DNA of 64,000 bases from Brevibacillus_H sp041920465 (GCA_041920465.1 JBHGXW010000045.1:1-64000); one strand, 5' to 3'. Shown: positions 1 to 8,466, counted from the first letter of the stretch. The notes: generated by a model not told the origin, from the letters alone. A program made the numbers and translations.

Positions 1-354
1 CCGCATGGCGGCGGCAAAATTCCGGTGATGCCCAACTATATCATCTCCCAATCGGCCGATAAAGTGGTGCTGCGCAATTTCGAAGGCGTCATCACCTCTT
101 ATCCGGAGCCGAAGAACTATCAAGCGCATGACGCCGAAAACTGCGAATTCTGTAAGGCGGCAGCAGGCAGGCACGTAGGAATCGCTTCGTTGATGAAGGA
201 TGAAGCCAACAACCTGGAACCAGCCCATCTGAAACGGAACGAGCGAATCCATCAAACCAAGGTGAAATCCCTCGCCGATGTACGGAAAGAACAACAGGAC
301 AAGAAAGCACAAAAAGAAGCAGAGGCCGATCATTTGGACGTGTCAGGCAAATAA
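1..354 (+). CDS. kamA: Lysine 2,3-aminomutase, C-terminal fragment (5' end outside window)
   Basis: The reading frame is open from base 1, so the gene starts upstream of the window. The visible 117 residues begin PHGGGKIPVMPNYIISQS and continue with VVLRNFEGVITSYPEP, the typical C-terminal part of the radical-SAM, PLP-dependent lysine 2,3-aminomutase. This enzyme interconverts L-lysine and L-beta-lysine. A CxxC pair (ENCEFC) matches the C-terminal zinc-ligand region of the family. The tail is lysine/glutamate-rich (KKAQKEAEAD) and probably disordered. The radical-SAM cluster motif is not visible here, so activity cannot be judged. A factor-independent terminator follows at once. Confidence 0.85.
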   Translation, partial: PHGGGKIPVMPNYIISQSADKVVLRNFEGVITSYPEPKNYQAHDAENCEFCKAAAGRHVGIASLMKDEANNLEPAHLKRNERIHQTKVKSLADVRKEQQDKKAQKEAEADHLDVSGK

Positions 355-374
355 ACTGGAAAAAAGAAAAAGAA

Positions 375-410
375 AAGGATTCCACCAATCGTGGTGCTGA
401 ATCCTTTTTT
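375..410 (+). terminator. Rho-independent terminator after kamA
   Basis: AAGGATTC (375-382) pairs with GAATCCTT (399-406), and CACCA pairs with TGGTG inside it around an ATCG loop. A run of six T (405-410) follows. It ends the transcript upstream of the fatty-acid block. Confidence 0.85.
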
Positions 411-434
411 CATTCATAATCTACCATAGCCGAA

Positions 435-485
435 TCGACAGGAATGTGATATAGTCTAGATAAGCATCATCTGAGCGATCGCTCA
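435..485 (+). promoter_or_regulatory. Possible promoter and TetR-type operator upstream of fadF
   Basis: TCGACA (435-440), a 16-nt spacer and TAGATA (457-462) form a plausible sigma-A promoter. Nine bases downstream lies the perfect 14-bp palindrome TGAGCGATCGCTCA (472-485). Close relatives of this palindrome occur at 2885-2898 and 8429-8442, each just downstream of a -10-like box. This suggests a shared repressor, probably the TetR protein encoded at 8467-9096. The promoter call is weaker than the palindrome. Confidence 0.55.
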
Positions 486-532
486 GTCAAAAAAGAACGA
501 AAGTACACTCGAATTGTAAAGTTATGAAAATT

Positions 533-550
533 TGAATGAATAGTCATTCA
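533..550. promoter_or_regulatory. FadR-type box in the fadF promoter region
   Basis: TGAATGA-ATAG-TCATTCA is a perfect inverted repeat. It fits the published Bacillus subtilis FadR (YsiA) consensus TGAATGAMTANTCATTCA at every position. A -10-like TAATAT (570-575) lies 17 bases after a weak -35 (547-552) that overlaps the box, so binding would block RNA polymerase. FadR is known to be released by long-chain acyl-CoA. B. subtilis fadF is in the FadR regulon, which agrees with the gene downstream. Confidence 0.75.
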
Positions 551-622
551 TTTTTTGGGGTAGTTCTGTTAATATAAAAAACAAGATGATAAAAGAAAAA
601 ATATAAAGGGGAGCTGAGAACC

Positions 623-2710
623 TTGTCTTCTTTCCTGCCATTATTAAACCTCATCGCATTCTTCCTGGTTTTGGCATATGGATTGTACCTGTTTTCCCAC
701 GTCGTCTACAGCCGATACCTTTTCATCAAGCTGGGGAAAAAGGGTGACGTCAAGGATGACTTTAACAGACGTTTAAACCTCGTATTGGAGAACGTTCTGT
801 TTCAGAAAAAGCTGCTGAAAGATAAGAAAAGCGGCTTTATGCACGTCGTTATGTTTTACGGCTTTATCATTTTGCAATTTGGTGCCCTGGAACTGATCCT
901 CAAGGGATTGATCAAAGGTTTTGAACTTCCGTTTGGAAGCGCACACAAATATTTCAGCTTGATGCAAGAGATTACCACTCTGTTCATTCTTCTTGCTGTA
1001 GCTTATGCGTTCTACCGCCGCTATATTGAAAAGCTGAAGCGGTTGAAGCGCGGTTTCAAAGCCGGCTTGGTTCTAATCTTCATCTCCACTTTGATGGCTT
1101 CCGTCCTCTTGTCGCTTGGCTTCGAACAAATCTGGCTGGGCCATGAGCCGTCCGGTTATGCGCCGATCTCTTCTCTGATTGCCGGTCTGTTCGGAGGTAT
1201 CGGGCAACAAACGGCTGCCGCTTTGTTCTATGTATTCTGGTGGATGCACCTCTTGATCTTGCTTTCTTTCATGGTATATGTACCACAGTCGAAGCACGCT
1301 CACTTGATTTTTGCGCCAGTCAATGTTTGGTTTAAAAAGCTTGATCCGCCTGGCAAATTATCTTCCATCAACTTTGAAGATGAGACGCAAGAAGTGTTTG
1401 GCGTAGGCAAAATTGAAGACTTTACCCAAACTCAGTTGATTGACTTGTACGCTTGTGTAGAGTGTGGACGCTGTACCAACATGTGTCCGGCGGCAGGCAC
1501 AGGCAAGATGTTGTCGCCAATGGATTTGATCGTGAAAATGCGCGATCACTTAACGCAAAAAGGTGCGGCGATTACATCCCGCACGCCATGGATGCCTAGC
1601 TTTGCCTTTGCTGACACGCAAGCCAACCAAATTGCCATGCAGGCTGGTGAAGCGGCGGCTGCTGCTGAAGGAGCGGAAGCAAATACTTTTGAGTTTTCCG
1701 TTAACCTGATTGGTGACGTTATTACTGAACAAGAGCTGTGGGCTTGTACAACCTGCCGCAACTGTGAGGACCAATGTCCGGTTATGAACGAGCATGTCGA
1801 CAAAATCATCGATATGCGCCGCTACCTCGTCATGACGGAAGGAAGCATGCCGCAAGAAGCGCAGCGTGCCCTGAACAACGTGGAGCGTCAAGGCAACCCA
1901 TGGGGGATTAACCGTAAAGACCGCACCAAATGGATTGAAGGTTTGAACGGCGAGTTTGAAGTTCCGACTGTGAAAGATACCGATGATTTTGAATACCTTT
2001 TCTGGGTAGGTTCGATGGGATCTTACGATAACCGCAGCATGAAAATTACGCACGCTTTTGTGAAGCTGATGCATGAAGCTGGCGTGAAATTTGCGATTCT
2101 CGGCAACGAAGAAAAGAACTCCGGTGATACGGCCCGCCGCATCGGTAACGAATTCTTGTTCCAGCAGCTTGCCCAAGAAAATATCGCCCTGTTTGAAGCA
2201 TACGGCGTGAAGAAGATCGTGACTTGTGATCCGCACGCATTCAACACGTTCAAAAACGAATATCCTGAGTTCGGTTTGCAAGCGGAAGTGTACCACCATT
2301 CCGAATTGTTGGCAGAGTGGGTGAAGGAAGGCCGGCTCAAGCCAACCAAGGAAGTTAAGGAACGCATCACTTACCATGATTCCTGCTATCTTGGCCGTTA
2401 CAACGAGATTTACGACAAACCAAGAGTGATCCTCGAAGCGATTCCTGGAGTCGAGATTGTCGAGATGAAACGCAGCGGCTGCGACAGTATGTGCTGCGGC
2501 GCGGGCGGCGGTTTGATGTGGATGGAAGAGCATGAAGGTACCCGCATCAACGTAGCTCGTACGGAGCAAGCGCTTGAAGTGAATCCAACGGCAATTGCCA
2601 GCGCATGTCCATACTGCTTAACCATGATGAGTGACGGCGTAAAAATGAAGGAAATGGACGAACAAGTAAAAACCAGAGACATTGCCGAGATTTTAGCCGA
2701 AGCAATCTAA
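623..2710 (+). CDS. fadF: FadF-like iron-sulfur oxidoreductase (membrane-bound, acyl-CoA degradation)
   Basis: This 695-residue protein resembles B. subtilis FadF (YwjF), thought to pass electrons from acyl-CoA dehydrogenases and electron-transfer flavoprotein to the quinone pool. The N-terminal ~230 residues hold several membrane helices of the NarI-like type. Two ferredoxin-type clusters follow: CVECGRCTNMCP from residue 278 and CTTCRNCEDQCP from residue 375. Two CCG-type (heterodisulfide reductase) regions come last, the second containing CDSMCCGAGGG from residue 620. The start is TTG, preceded by AAGGGGAG. A FadR-type box and a TetR-type palindrome lie upstream. The gene stands alone, ahead of the beta-oxidation operon. 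Confidence 0.85.
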   Translation: MSSFLPLLNLIAFFLVLAYGLYLFSHVVYSRYLFIKLGKKGDVKDDFNRRLNLVLENVLFQKKLLKDKKSGFMHVVMFYGFIILQFGALELILKGLIKGFELPFGSAHKYFSLMQEITTLFILLAVAYAFYRRYIEKLKRLKRGFKAGLVLIFISTLMASVLLSLGFEQIWLGHEPSGYAPISSLIAGLFGGIGQQTAAALFYVFWWMHLLILLSFMVYVPQSKHAHLIFAPVNVWFKKLDPPGKLSSINFEDETQEVFGVGKIEDFTQTQLIDLYACVECGRCTNMCPAAGTGKMLSPMDLIVKMRDHLTQKGAAITSRTPWMPSFAFADTQANQIAMQAGEAAAAAEGAEANTFEFSVNLIGDVITEQELWACTTCRNCEDQCPVMNEHVDKIIDMRRYLVMTEGSMPQEAQRALNNVERQGNPWGINRKDRTKWIEGLNGEFEVPTVKDTDDFEYLFWVGSMGSYDNRSMKITHAFVKLMHEAGVKFAILGNEEKNSGDTARRIGNEFLFQQLAQENIALFEAYGVKKIVTCDPHAFNTFKNEYPEFGLQAEVYHHSELLAEWVKEGRLKPTKEVKERITYHDSCYLGRYNEIYDKPRVILEAIPGVEIVEMKRSGCDSMCCGAGGGLMWMEEHEGTRINVARTEQALEVNPTAIASACPYCLTMMSDGVKMKEMDEQVKTRDIAEILAEAI

Positions 2711-2716
2711 AAGTCT

Positions 2717-2754
2717 CACCCGGCCTAGCCTGTCGGTGTGCCGGGCGGGGCACC
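2717..2754. repeat. Dispersed GC-rich palindrome, copy 1
   Basis: CACCCGGC (2717-2724) pairs with GCCGGG (2740-2745) across a loop containing CTAGCC, and GCGGGGCACC follows. It belongs to the intergenic palindrome family with arms CCCGCYCGGC/GCCGGGYGGG. No T-run follows, so it is not a typical terminator by itself. Confidence 0.6.
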
Positions 2755-2775
2755 AAGCTTATCAATAGGAAGAAA

Positions 2776-2807
2776 GAGCCGTACCGTCATGACAAACGGT
2801 GCGGCTC
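2776..2807 (+). terminator. Strong hairpin between fadF and the thiolase operon
   Basis: GAGCCG-T-ACCGT pairs with ACGGT-G-CGGCTC around an 8-nt loop. The following bases are pyrimidine-rich but hold no long T-run. It probably terminates or stabilises the 3' end of the fadF transcript. Confidence 0.55.
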
Positions 2808-2842
2808 CCATATTCATTTCTTGCAAAATAACCTTTTTCCCC

Positions 2843-2898
2843 TTCTAGTCTGTATGCATATTTGCTATGATGAGGGTATGAAGGCGAGCGACCGCTCA
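2843..2898 (+). promoter_or_regulatory. Promoter and TetR-type operator of the beta-oxidation operon
   Basis: TTCTAG (2843-2848), a 17-nt spacer and TATGAT (2866-2871) form a candidate sigma-A promoter. The near-palindrome CGAGCGACCGCTCA (2885-2898) matches the 472-485 site at 12 of 14 positions. It lies about 13 bases after the -10 box, over the expected transcription start, a classic repressor position. Confidence 0.6.
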
Positions 2899-2945
2899 AT
2901 CGGTTGGTTGAAAGTTTCAATCATTGGAGAAGGAGTGAGCGAAGG

Positions 2946-4124
2946 ATGGGTTCTGTCATTGTAAGTGCTGCTCGAACGCCGTTTGGCAAGTTTGGAGGGG
3001 CATTGAAAGATTTGGCTGCTGTTGACCTTGGGGCAATCGTTATCAAGGAGGCTTTGCAGCGTGCCGGTGTAAGCGGTAACACAGTGGATGAGGTTATTAT
3101 GGGGATGGTGCTGCAGGCCGGTGCCGGTCAGGTTCCGTCCCGCCAAGCATCTCGCAAAGCGGGACTCCCGTGGGAAGTGGCAAGTGAGACGATCAACAAA
3201 GTGTGCGCTTCCGGAATGCGAGCGGTAACGATGGCTGACCAGATTATTCGTACCGGCGATGCTGAGATTATTGTCGCCGGCGGTATGGAGAGCATGAGTA
3301 ACGCTCCGTACGCCTTGCCCAAAGCCCGGTACGGTTTGCGCATGGGTGATGGAGAAATCAAGGACCTGATGATGTACGACGGTTTGACTTGTCCGTTTGA
3401 CTTCGTACCAATGGCGGTACACGGAAGCAATGTCTCGCAGGAATACGGAATCAGCCGTGAACTGCAGGATCAGTGGGCATACCGCAGCCAGCTTCGGGCC
3501 TCGCAAGCGATTGCCAACGGCTTGTTTGATGAAGAGATCGTAAGTGTAACGATTCCGCAGAAGAAAGGGGAACCGGTTGTCGTAAGCAAAGACGAAGGTC
3601 CGCGCCCCGAAACAACGCTTGAGGTGCTTGCCAAACTGCCCCCTGTTTACAAGAAGGATGGCACGATCACCGCAGGGAATGCTCCGGGAATTAATGACGG
3701 TGCGGCTGCGATGGTCGTCATGTCGGAAGCTAAAGCGCAGGAGCTGGGCAAGAAACCGCTCGCCAAAATTCTGGGACACGCGCAGGTTGGGGCTGAGGCT
3801 CCTTATATCGCGACGACACCAGGTCTGGCCATAAACAAGCTGCTCCAAAAAACAGGAGTGAAGTTGGAAAATATTGATTTGTTTGAAGTGAATGAAGCGT
3901 TTGCTGCCGTTACCTTAACCAGCGGCAAAATCGTCGGTTGGGACGAGGAAAAGGTGAATGTGAACGGCGGTGCGATTGCACTTGGACATCCTATTGGAGC
4001 AAGCGGCGCCCGCATTATCATGAGTCTTATTTTTGAGCTTCGTCGCCGCGGAGGCGGACTTGGCATTGCTGCTATTTGCAGCGGCGCAGCGCAAGGAGAT
4101 GCCGTTTTGCTGCAAGTCGACTAA
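2946..4124 (+). CDS. Acetyl-CoA C-acyltransferase (thiolase)
   Basis: A 392-residue thiolase that cleaves 3-ketoacyl-CoA with CoA, or condenses two acetyl-CoA. The nucleophilic cysteine lies in NKVCASGMRA (C87), the catalytic histidine in GHPIGASGAR (H348) and the second cysteine in ICSGAAQG (C378). Length and motifs fit the MmgA/ThlA group. The ATG at 2946 is chosen because AAGGAG (2930-2935) sits 10 bases upstream; a longer frame back to 2904 would overlap the regulatory region. It is the first gene of an operon with hydroxyacyl-CoA dehydrogenase, two acyl-CoA dehydrogenases and meaB. A second thiolase is at 43758. Confidence 0.92.
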   Translation: MGSVIVSAARTPFGKFGGALKDLAAVDLGAIVIKEALQRAGVSGNTVDEVIMGMVLQAGAGQVPSRQASRKAGLPWEVASETINKVCASGMRAVTMADQIIRTGDAEIIVAGGMESMSNAPYALPKARYGLRMGDGEIKDLMMYDGLTCPFDFVPMAVHGSNVSQEYGISRELQDQWAYRSQLRASQAIANGLFDEEIVSVTIPQKKGEPVVVSKDEGPRPETTLEVLAKLPPVYKKDGTITAGNAPGINDGAAAMVVMSEAKAQELGKKPLAKILGHAQVGAEAPYIATTPGLAINKLLQKTGVKLENIDLFEVNEAFAAVTLTSGKIVGWDEEKVNVNGGAIALGHPIGASGARIIMSLIFELRRRGGGLGIAAICSGAAQGDAVLLQVD

Positions 4125-4143
4125 ATGTTTGGAGGTTGAGAAG

Positions 4144-4995
4144 ATGAACGTTCAAAAATTTATGGTAGTGGGCGCCGGACAAATGGGCAGCGGGATTGCC
4201 CAGGTAGCCGCTCAAGCAGGACTGCAAGTTGTTTTGAATGACGTGAAACAGGAATTCGTGGAACGCGGATTGTCTGTGATTACGAAAAACTTAAGCCGCA
4301 ACGTGGAGAAAGGCAAAATGACAGAGGAAGAAAAGCAGGCGATCCTTGCCCGCATCACTCTCTCGACGGATCTTGCTGACGGGAAAGACGCAGATTTCGT
4401 TGTGGAAGCCGTAACGGAAAATATGGCGATCAAGACGGAAATCTTCAAGAAATTGGATGAAGTTTGTCCGGCACACACCGTCCTGGCGAGCAACACATCT
4501 TCCCTTCCGATTACGGAAATTGCTGCCGTCACCAAGCGTCCTGAGAAGGTAATCGGCATGCACTTTATGAATCCGGTACCGGTCATGAAGCTGGTCGAGG
4601 TTATCCGCGGCTTGCAAACGGCTGATGAAGTATATCAATTGGTAGAAGACTTGTCCAAGCAAATGGGCAAAGTGCCGGTAAGCGTCAATGACTTCCCGGG
4701 CTTTGTCTCCAACCGCGTGCTGATGCCGATGATTAATGAAGCAATTTATTGCGTATATGAAGGCGTTGCTACTCCGGAAGCCATTGATGAAGTAATGAAA
4801 CTGGGCATGAACCACCCGATGGGGCCGCTCACGTTGGCAGACTTTATCGGGCTGGATACTTGCCTCTATATTATGGAAGTTCTTTACGAAGGATTCGGCG
4901 ATTCCAAGTATCGCCCTTGCCCGCTTTTGCGCAAATACGTAAAAGCAGGTTGGTTGGGAAGAAAGACAGGCCGCGGTTTTTACACATATCAGTAA
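4144..4995 (+). CDS. 3-hydroxybutyryl-CoA dehydrogenase
   Basis: This 283-residue protein carries the NAD-binding motif VGAGQMGSGIAQVAAQ at the N-terminus. It also has HFMNPVPVMKLVEVI, the catalytic-His region of the 3-hydroxyacyl-CoA dehydrogenase family, and the C-terminal helical domain. It oxidises 3-hydroxyacyl-CoA to 3-ketoacyl-CoA, the step before thiolase. The start at 4144 is preceded by GGAGG (4131-4135). A longer frame from 4033 is rejected because it overlaps the thiolase gene. The closest characterised counterpart is MmgB/Hbd. Confidence 0.93.
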   Translation: MNVQKFMVVGAGQMGSGIAQVAAQAGLQVVLNDVKQEFVERGLSVITKNLSRNVEKGKMTEEEKQAILARITLSTDLADGKDADFVVEAVTENMAIKTEIFKKLDEVCPAHTVLASNTSSLPITEIAAVTKRPEKVIGMHFMNPVPVMKLVEVIRGLQTADEVYQLVEDLSKQMGKVPVSVNDFPGFVSNRVLMPMINEAIYCVYEGVATPEAIDEVMKLGMNHPMGPLTLADFIGLDTCLYIMEVLYEGFGDSKYRPCPLLRKYVKAGWLGRKTGRGFYTYQ

Positions 4996-5005
4996 TTGGT
5001 GACGT

Positions 5006-5053
5006 GGCGGACATCTTAGTTGATGCCGCCTGCCCAGACACCGGAAAGGCAGG
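5006..5053 (+). promoter_or_regulatory. Two partly exclusive intercistronic hairpins before the first acyl-CoA dehydrogenase
   Basis: GGCGG-a-CATC (5006-5015) pairs with GATGCCGCC (5022-5030). CCTGCC (5029-5034) pairs with GGCAGG (5048-5053), which contains the only recognisable ribosome-binding bases for the ATG at 5060. The stems share two bases, so they compete. They may set mRNA processing or translation of the downstream gene; this is inference. Confidence 0.45.
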
Positions 5054-5059
5054 ACAATT

Positions 5060-6199
5060 ATGAATCTTCGTTGGACCGAAGAACAGCAAATGATGATCAA
5101 AATGGTTCGCGACTTCGCCCAGAAGGAAATCGCTCCGTTTGTTCCGGTTATGGAGGAAACGGAACAATTTCCGCGCCACATTGTCAAGAAGATGGGCGAA
5201 ATGGGATTAATGGGTATTCCTATTCCGGAAGAATGGGGAGGAGCCGGCGCGGACTTCATGTCATATATTTTGGCAATTCATGAGATATCCAAGGTTAGCG
5301 CGACAGTAGGGGTAATTCTCTCAGTCCATACATCTGTAGGCACCAATCCGATTCTCTACTTCGGCAGTCACGAACAAAAGAATAAATACGTCAGAAAGCT
5401 GGCGGCTGGAGAATACCTTGGCGCCTTTGCACTCACGGAACCAAGTGCCGGATCAGATGCCGGCAGTATTCGTACAACAGCGGTCCGCCAAGGGGACGAA
5501 TACATTCTGAATGGTTCGAAGATATTTATTACCAACGGCGGCGAAGCGGATGTTTATATTACATTTGCCGTAACCGACCCTTCCAAAGGAACCAGAGGAA
5601 TCAGTGCGTTTATCGTCGAAAAAGATACCCCAGGATTTACCGTCGGGAAGAAAGAAAAGAAAATGGGTCTGCATGGCTCCAACACGACAGAGCTGATTTT
5701 CGAAGATGCAAGAGTGCCTGCCGAAAATCTGCTTGGAAAAGAAGGAGACGGCTTCACCATTGCGATGGCTAACCTCGATTCCGGGCGGATCGGCATTGCC
5801 GCACAAGCTTTGGGAATTGCGGAAGCAGCTTTTGAGTACGCCAAAGAATACGCAAAAGAACGCAAGCAATTCGGAGAGCCGATTGCCCATAAGCAAGCCA
5901 TTGCCTTCAAGCTGGCCGATATGGCTACATTGGTTGAGGCTGCCCGACTGCTTGTCTTCCAGGCCGCATCGCTTAGAAACCAAGGACGCCCTTGCGGAAA
6001 AGAAGCTTCCATGGCCAAACGTTTTGCTTCCGATGCGGCAATGAAAATCACGACAGAAGCCATCCAGGTATTCGGCGGATATGGCTACAGCCGTGAGTAT
6101 CCGGTGGAGCGCTTGTTCCGCGATGCCAAGATCACCCAGATCTACGAAGGCACCAATCAGATTCAAAGAATCGTTATCGCTAAGCATTTATTCTCATAA
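5060..6199 (+). CDS. Acyl-CoA dehydrogenase (first of two)
   Basis: A 379-residue flavoprotein of the short/branched-chain acyl-CoA dehydrogenase family. It introduces the trans-2 double bond into acyl-CoA and reduces ETF. It has the N-terminal helical domain, the middle beta-domain (LTEPSAGSDAGSI and FITNGGEAD) and the C-terminal helical domain. That last domain carries the QIYEGTNQIQR signature with the expected catalytic glutamate, E363. It lies 64 bases after the hydroxyacyl-CoA dehydrogenase gene, across two hairpins. It is MmgC-like; chain-length preference cannot be read from sequence alone. Confidence 0.92.
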   Translation: MNLRWTEEQQMMIKMVRDFAQKEIAPFVPVMEETEQFPRHIVKKMGEMGLMGIPIPEEWGGAGADFMSYILAIHEISKVSATVGVILSVHTSVGTNPILYFGSHEQKNKYVRKLAAGEYLGAFALTEPSAGSDAGSIRTTAVRQGDEYILNGSKIFITNGGEADVYITFAVTDPSKGTRGISAFIVEKDTPGFTVGKKEKKMGLHGSNTTELIFEDARVPAENLLGKEGDGFTIAMANLDSGRIGIAAQALGIAEAAFEYAKEYAKERKQFGEPIAHKQAIAFKLADMATLVEAARLLVFQAASLRNQGRPCGKEASMAKRFASDAAMKITTEAIQVFGGYGYSREYPVERLFRDAKITQIYEGTNQIQRIVIAKHLFS

Positions 6200-6224
6200 A
6201 CCTAATTGTCAGGAGTGTAGAGAA

Positions 6225-7367
6225 ATGGACTTTCGTTTAACCGAAGAACAAGAAATGCTGCGCAAAATGATCAGGGATTTCGCTGAGGAGCATGTAGCCC
6301 CTACAGCAGCGGAACGCGATGAAGAAGAGCGTTTTGATCGTTCCATCTTCGAGAAGATGGCTGAGCTTGGCCTTACCGGTATCCCATGGCCGGAAGAATA
6401 CGGCGGAGCAGGGGCAGACTATGTAAGCTATGTCTTGGCGGTAGAAGAGCTTTCCCGTGTTGACGCATCGATTGGTGTTACCCTTTCCGCTCATGTATCG
6501 CTGGCCAGTTGGCCGATCTACAAGTTTGGAACGGAAGAACAAAAACAAAAATTCCTCCGCCCGCTTGCAGAAGGCAAGAAAATGGGCGCATACTGCTTGA
6601 CCGAGCCTGGCTCCGGTTCCGACTCTGCCGGCATGCGCACAACTGCGGTGAAAGACGGCGACCATTATATTTTGAACGGAAGCAAAATCTTTATTACCAA
6701 TGCGGGTGAAGCGGAAATTTATATTGTGTTTGCCGTTACCGATCCAACGCTTAAACATAAAGGAGTTACCGCATTTATCGTCGAAAAAGGAATGCCGGGC
6801 TTCACTATGGGTAAAAAAGAGAAGAAACTGGGTATCCGTTCTTCCACAACATTAGAAGTAATCTTTGAAGATGTTCGCGTACCCAAAGAAAACATGCTGG
6901 GTGAAGAAGGCCAAGGCTTCAAAATTGCCATGATGACCCTTGACGGAGGTCGTAACGGAATTGCGGCACAAGCTTTGGGGATTGCCCAAGGAGCTTATGA
7001 ACACGCTCTTAATTATGCCAAAGAACGCAACCAGTTCGGCAAACCGATTGCCGCGTTGCAGGCGATCCAGTTCAAGCTGGCCGATATGGCAACCAAGATT
7101 GAGGCTGCCCGTTTGCTCACCTATCAGGCTGCCTGGCTGGAAGATCAAGGACTGCCGTATGGCAAAGCATCTGCCATGTCCAAAGTATTTGCCGGCGATA
7201 CAGCAATGGAAGTAACGACGGAAGCGGTGCAAATCTTTGGCGGATATGGCTACACCCGCGAATATCCGGTTGAACGCTTCATGCGCGATGCGAAAATTAC
7301 CCAAATCTATGAAGGTACAAACGAAATTCAACGTGTCGTAATTAGTAACTACCTCCTCAAAGAATAG
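6225..7367 (+). CDS. Acyl-CoA dehydrogenase (second of two)
   Basis: A 380-residue paralogue of the preceding gene with the same architecture: LTEPGSGSDSAGM, FITNAGEAEIY, and QIYEGTNEIQR with catalytic E363. The ATG at 6225 is preceded by AGGAGTG (6211-6217); an open extension back to 6081 overlaps the upstream gene and is rejected. The tandem pair probably covers different chain lengths or branched substrates. The IcmF and MeaB neighbours make branched acyl-CoA from valine or leucine a reasonable guess. Confidence 0.92.
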   Translation: MDFRLTEEQEMLRKMIRDFAEEHVAPTAAERDEEERFDRSIFEKMAELGLTGIPWPEEYGGAGADYVSYVLAVEELSRVDASIGVTLSAHVSLASWPIYKFGTEEQKQKFLRPLAEGKKMGAYCLTEPGSGSDSAGMRTTAVKDGDHYILNGSKIFITNAGEAEIYIVFAVTDPTLKHKGVTAFIVEKGMPGFTMGKKEKKLGIRSSTTLEVIFEDVRVPKENMLGEEGQGFKIAMMTLDGGRNGIAAQALGIAQGAYEHALNYAKERNQFGKPIAALQAIQFKLADMATKIEAARLLTYQAAWLEDQGLPYGKASAMSKVFAGDTAMEVTTEAVQIFGGYGYTREYPVERFMRDAKITQIYEGTNEIQRVVISNYLLKE

Positions 7368-7380
7368 AGGGAACAACGTT

Positions 7381-8322
7381 ATGCACGAAATTACTCGTCG
7401 GATTCTCGCAGGTGATGTGCGGGGGGCAGCCCGCGCCATTACCTGCATAGAGAACGATTATCCGGAGCGGACCCAAATCTTGCGGGAGATTTTTCCTTAT
7501 ACCGGACGAGCCAAATTAATCGGGATTACCGGTACTCCCGGTGCGGGGAAAAGTTCACTGGTAGACTCTCTCATCAGCTATCTTCGCTCCAAACAATTGA
7601 GTGTCGGTATTGTTGCAGTTGATCCGACCAGTCCTTTTACGGGCGGGGCATTGCTGGGAGATCGGGTGCGGATGCAGAAGCATGCAACTGATCCAGGGGT
7701 GTTTATCCGCAGCATGGGAACGAGGGGAAGTCTCGGCGGCTTATCCCGCAACACCAAAGATGCTGTCCGAATCCTGGATGCATACGGGTGTGACATCATC
7801 CTGATCGAAACGGTTGGGGTTGGCCAATCTGAATTGGATGTTATGAATATTGTCGATTCCACCCTTGTGCTGTTGAATCCGGGCGGTGGAGATTCGGTTC
7901 AGGCTTTCAAAGCAGGGATCATGGAGATAGCCGATTTATTCGTCATTAATAAGGCAGATCTTCCGGGCGCGGATAAATTGGAAATCGAAGTGGAGCAGAT
8001 GCTGGATTTGGTCAAACATGATGCCCCGTGGCGTCCGCCGGTAATTAAAACAATTTCGACCCAGAACCAAGGCATTGATCAACTGTGGCAGGAAACGATC
8101 CGTCACCATGAATATCTTCACCAAAGCGGGGAATGGGAGCAAAGAAGATCCCGCCATCTGCGTGAGGAAGTTGTAGATATTGTGAACCATCAAATCTATC
8201 AGCGGATGATTCGCGGGATTGAGTCGGGAGCTTTTGCCGAACAATTGGCTAACGTAGCGGCAAGACGGGAAGATCCATACGGCGTAGCTGATGAGATAGT
8301 CAAGAAATGGTTTCACGAATAG
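7381..8322 (+). CDS. meaB: MeaB/ArgK-family GTPase (B12-mutase chaperone)
   Basis: A 313-residue G3E-type GTPase. The P-loop GTPGAGKSSL starts near residue 51, GALLGDRVRM and ETVGVGQSE mark the switch regions, and NKAD provides guanine specificity. Family members load and protect adenosylcobalamin on methylmalonyl-CoA mutase. It starts 13 bases after the acyl-CoA dehydrogenase, so it is cotranscribed. No separate methylmalonyl-CoA mutase lies in this window, and IcmF at 9160 carries its own built-in G domain. The partner is therefore either IcmF or a mutase elsewhere in the genome. Confidence 0.9.
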   Translation: MHEITRRILAGDVRGAARAITCIENDYPERTQILREIFPYTGRAKLIGITGTPGAGKSSLVDSLISYLRSKQLSVGIVAVDPTSPFTGGALLGDRVRMQKHATDPGVFIRSMGTRGSLGGLSRNTKDAVRILDAYGCDIILIETVGVGQSELDVMNIVDSTLVLLNPGGGDSVQAFKAGIMEIADLFVINKADLPGADKLEIEVEQMLDLVKHDAPWRPPVIKTISTQNQGIDQLWQETIRHHEYLHQSGEWEQRRSRHLREEVVDIVNHQIYQRMIRGIESGAFAEQLANVAARREDPYGVADEIVKKWFHE

Positions 8323-8355
8323 TTCATGGGCGTACGTCATCGTGAGATTTAAGGA

Positions 8356-8442
8356 TTGTAGAGCAGATTCCTCTAGACGTATAATAGTACAAAAGAGGTG
8401 CCGCAATCTTTAATTCTTAAATATCCTCTGATCAAACGCTCA
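8356..8442 (+). promoter_or_regulatory. Promoter and operator-like site upstream of the TetR gene
   Basis: A weak -35 (TTGTAG, 8356-8361), an 18-nt spacer and the -10 TATAAT (8380-8385) precede the imperfect palindrome TGATCAAACGCTCA (8429-8442). That site matches the 472-485 palindrome at 11 of 14 positions, and the following GTCA is also shared. This suggests autoregulation of the TetR gene. Confidence 0.55.
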
Positions 8443-8466
8443 GTCAGGGGAAGGGGAGAGTCTGAC

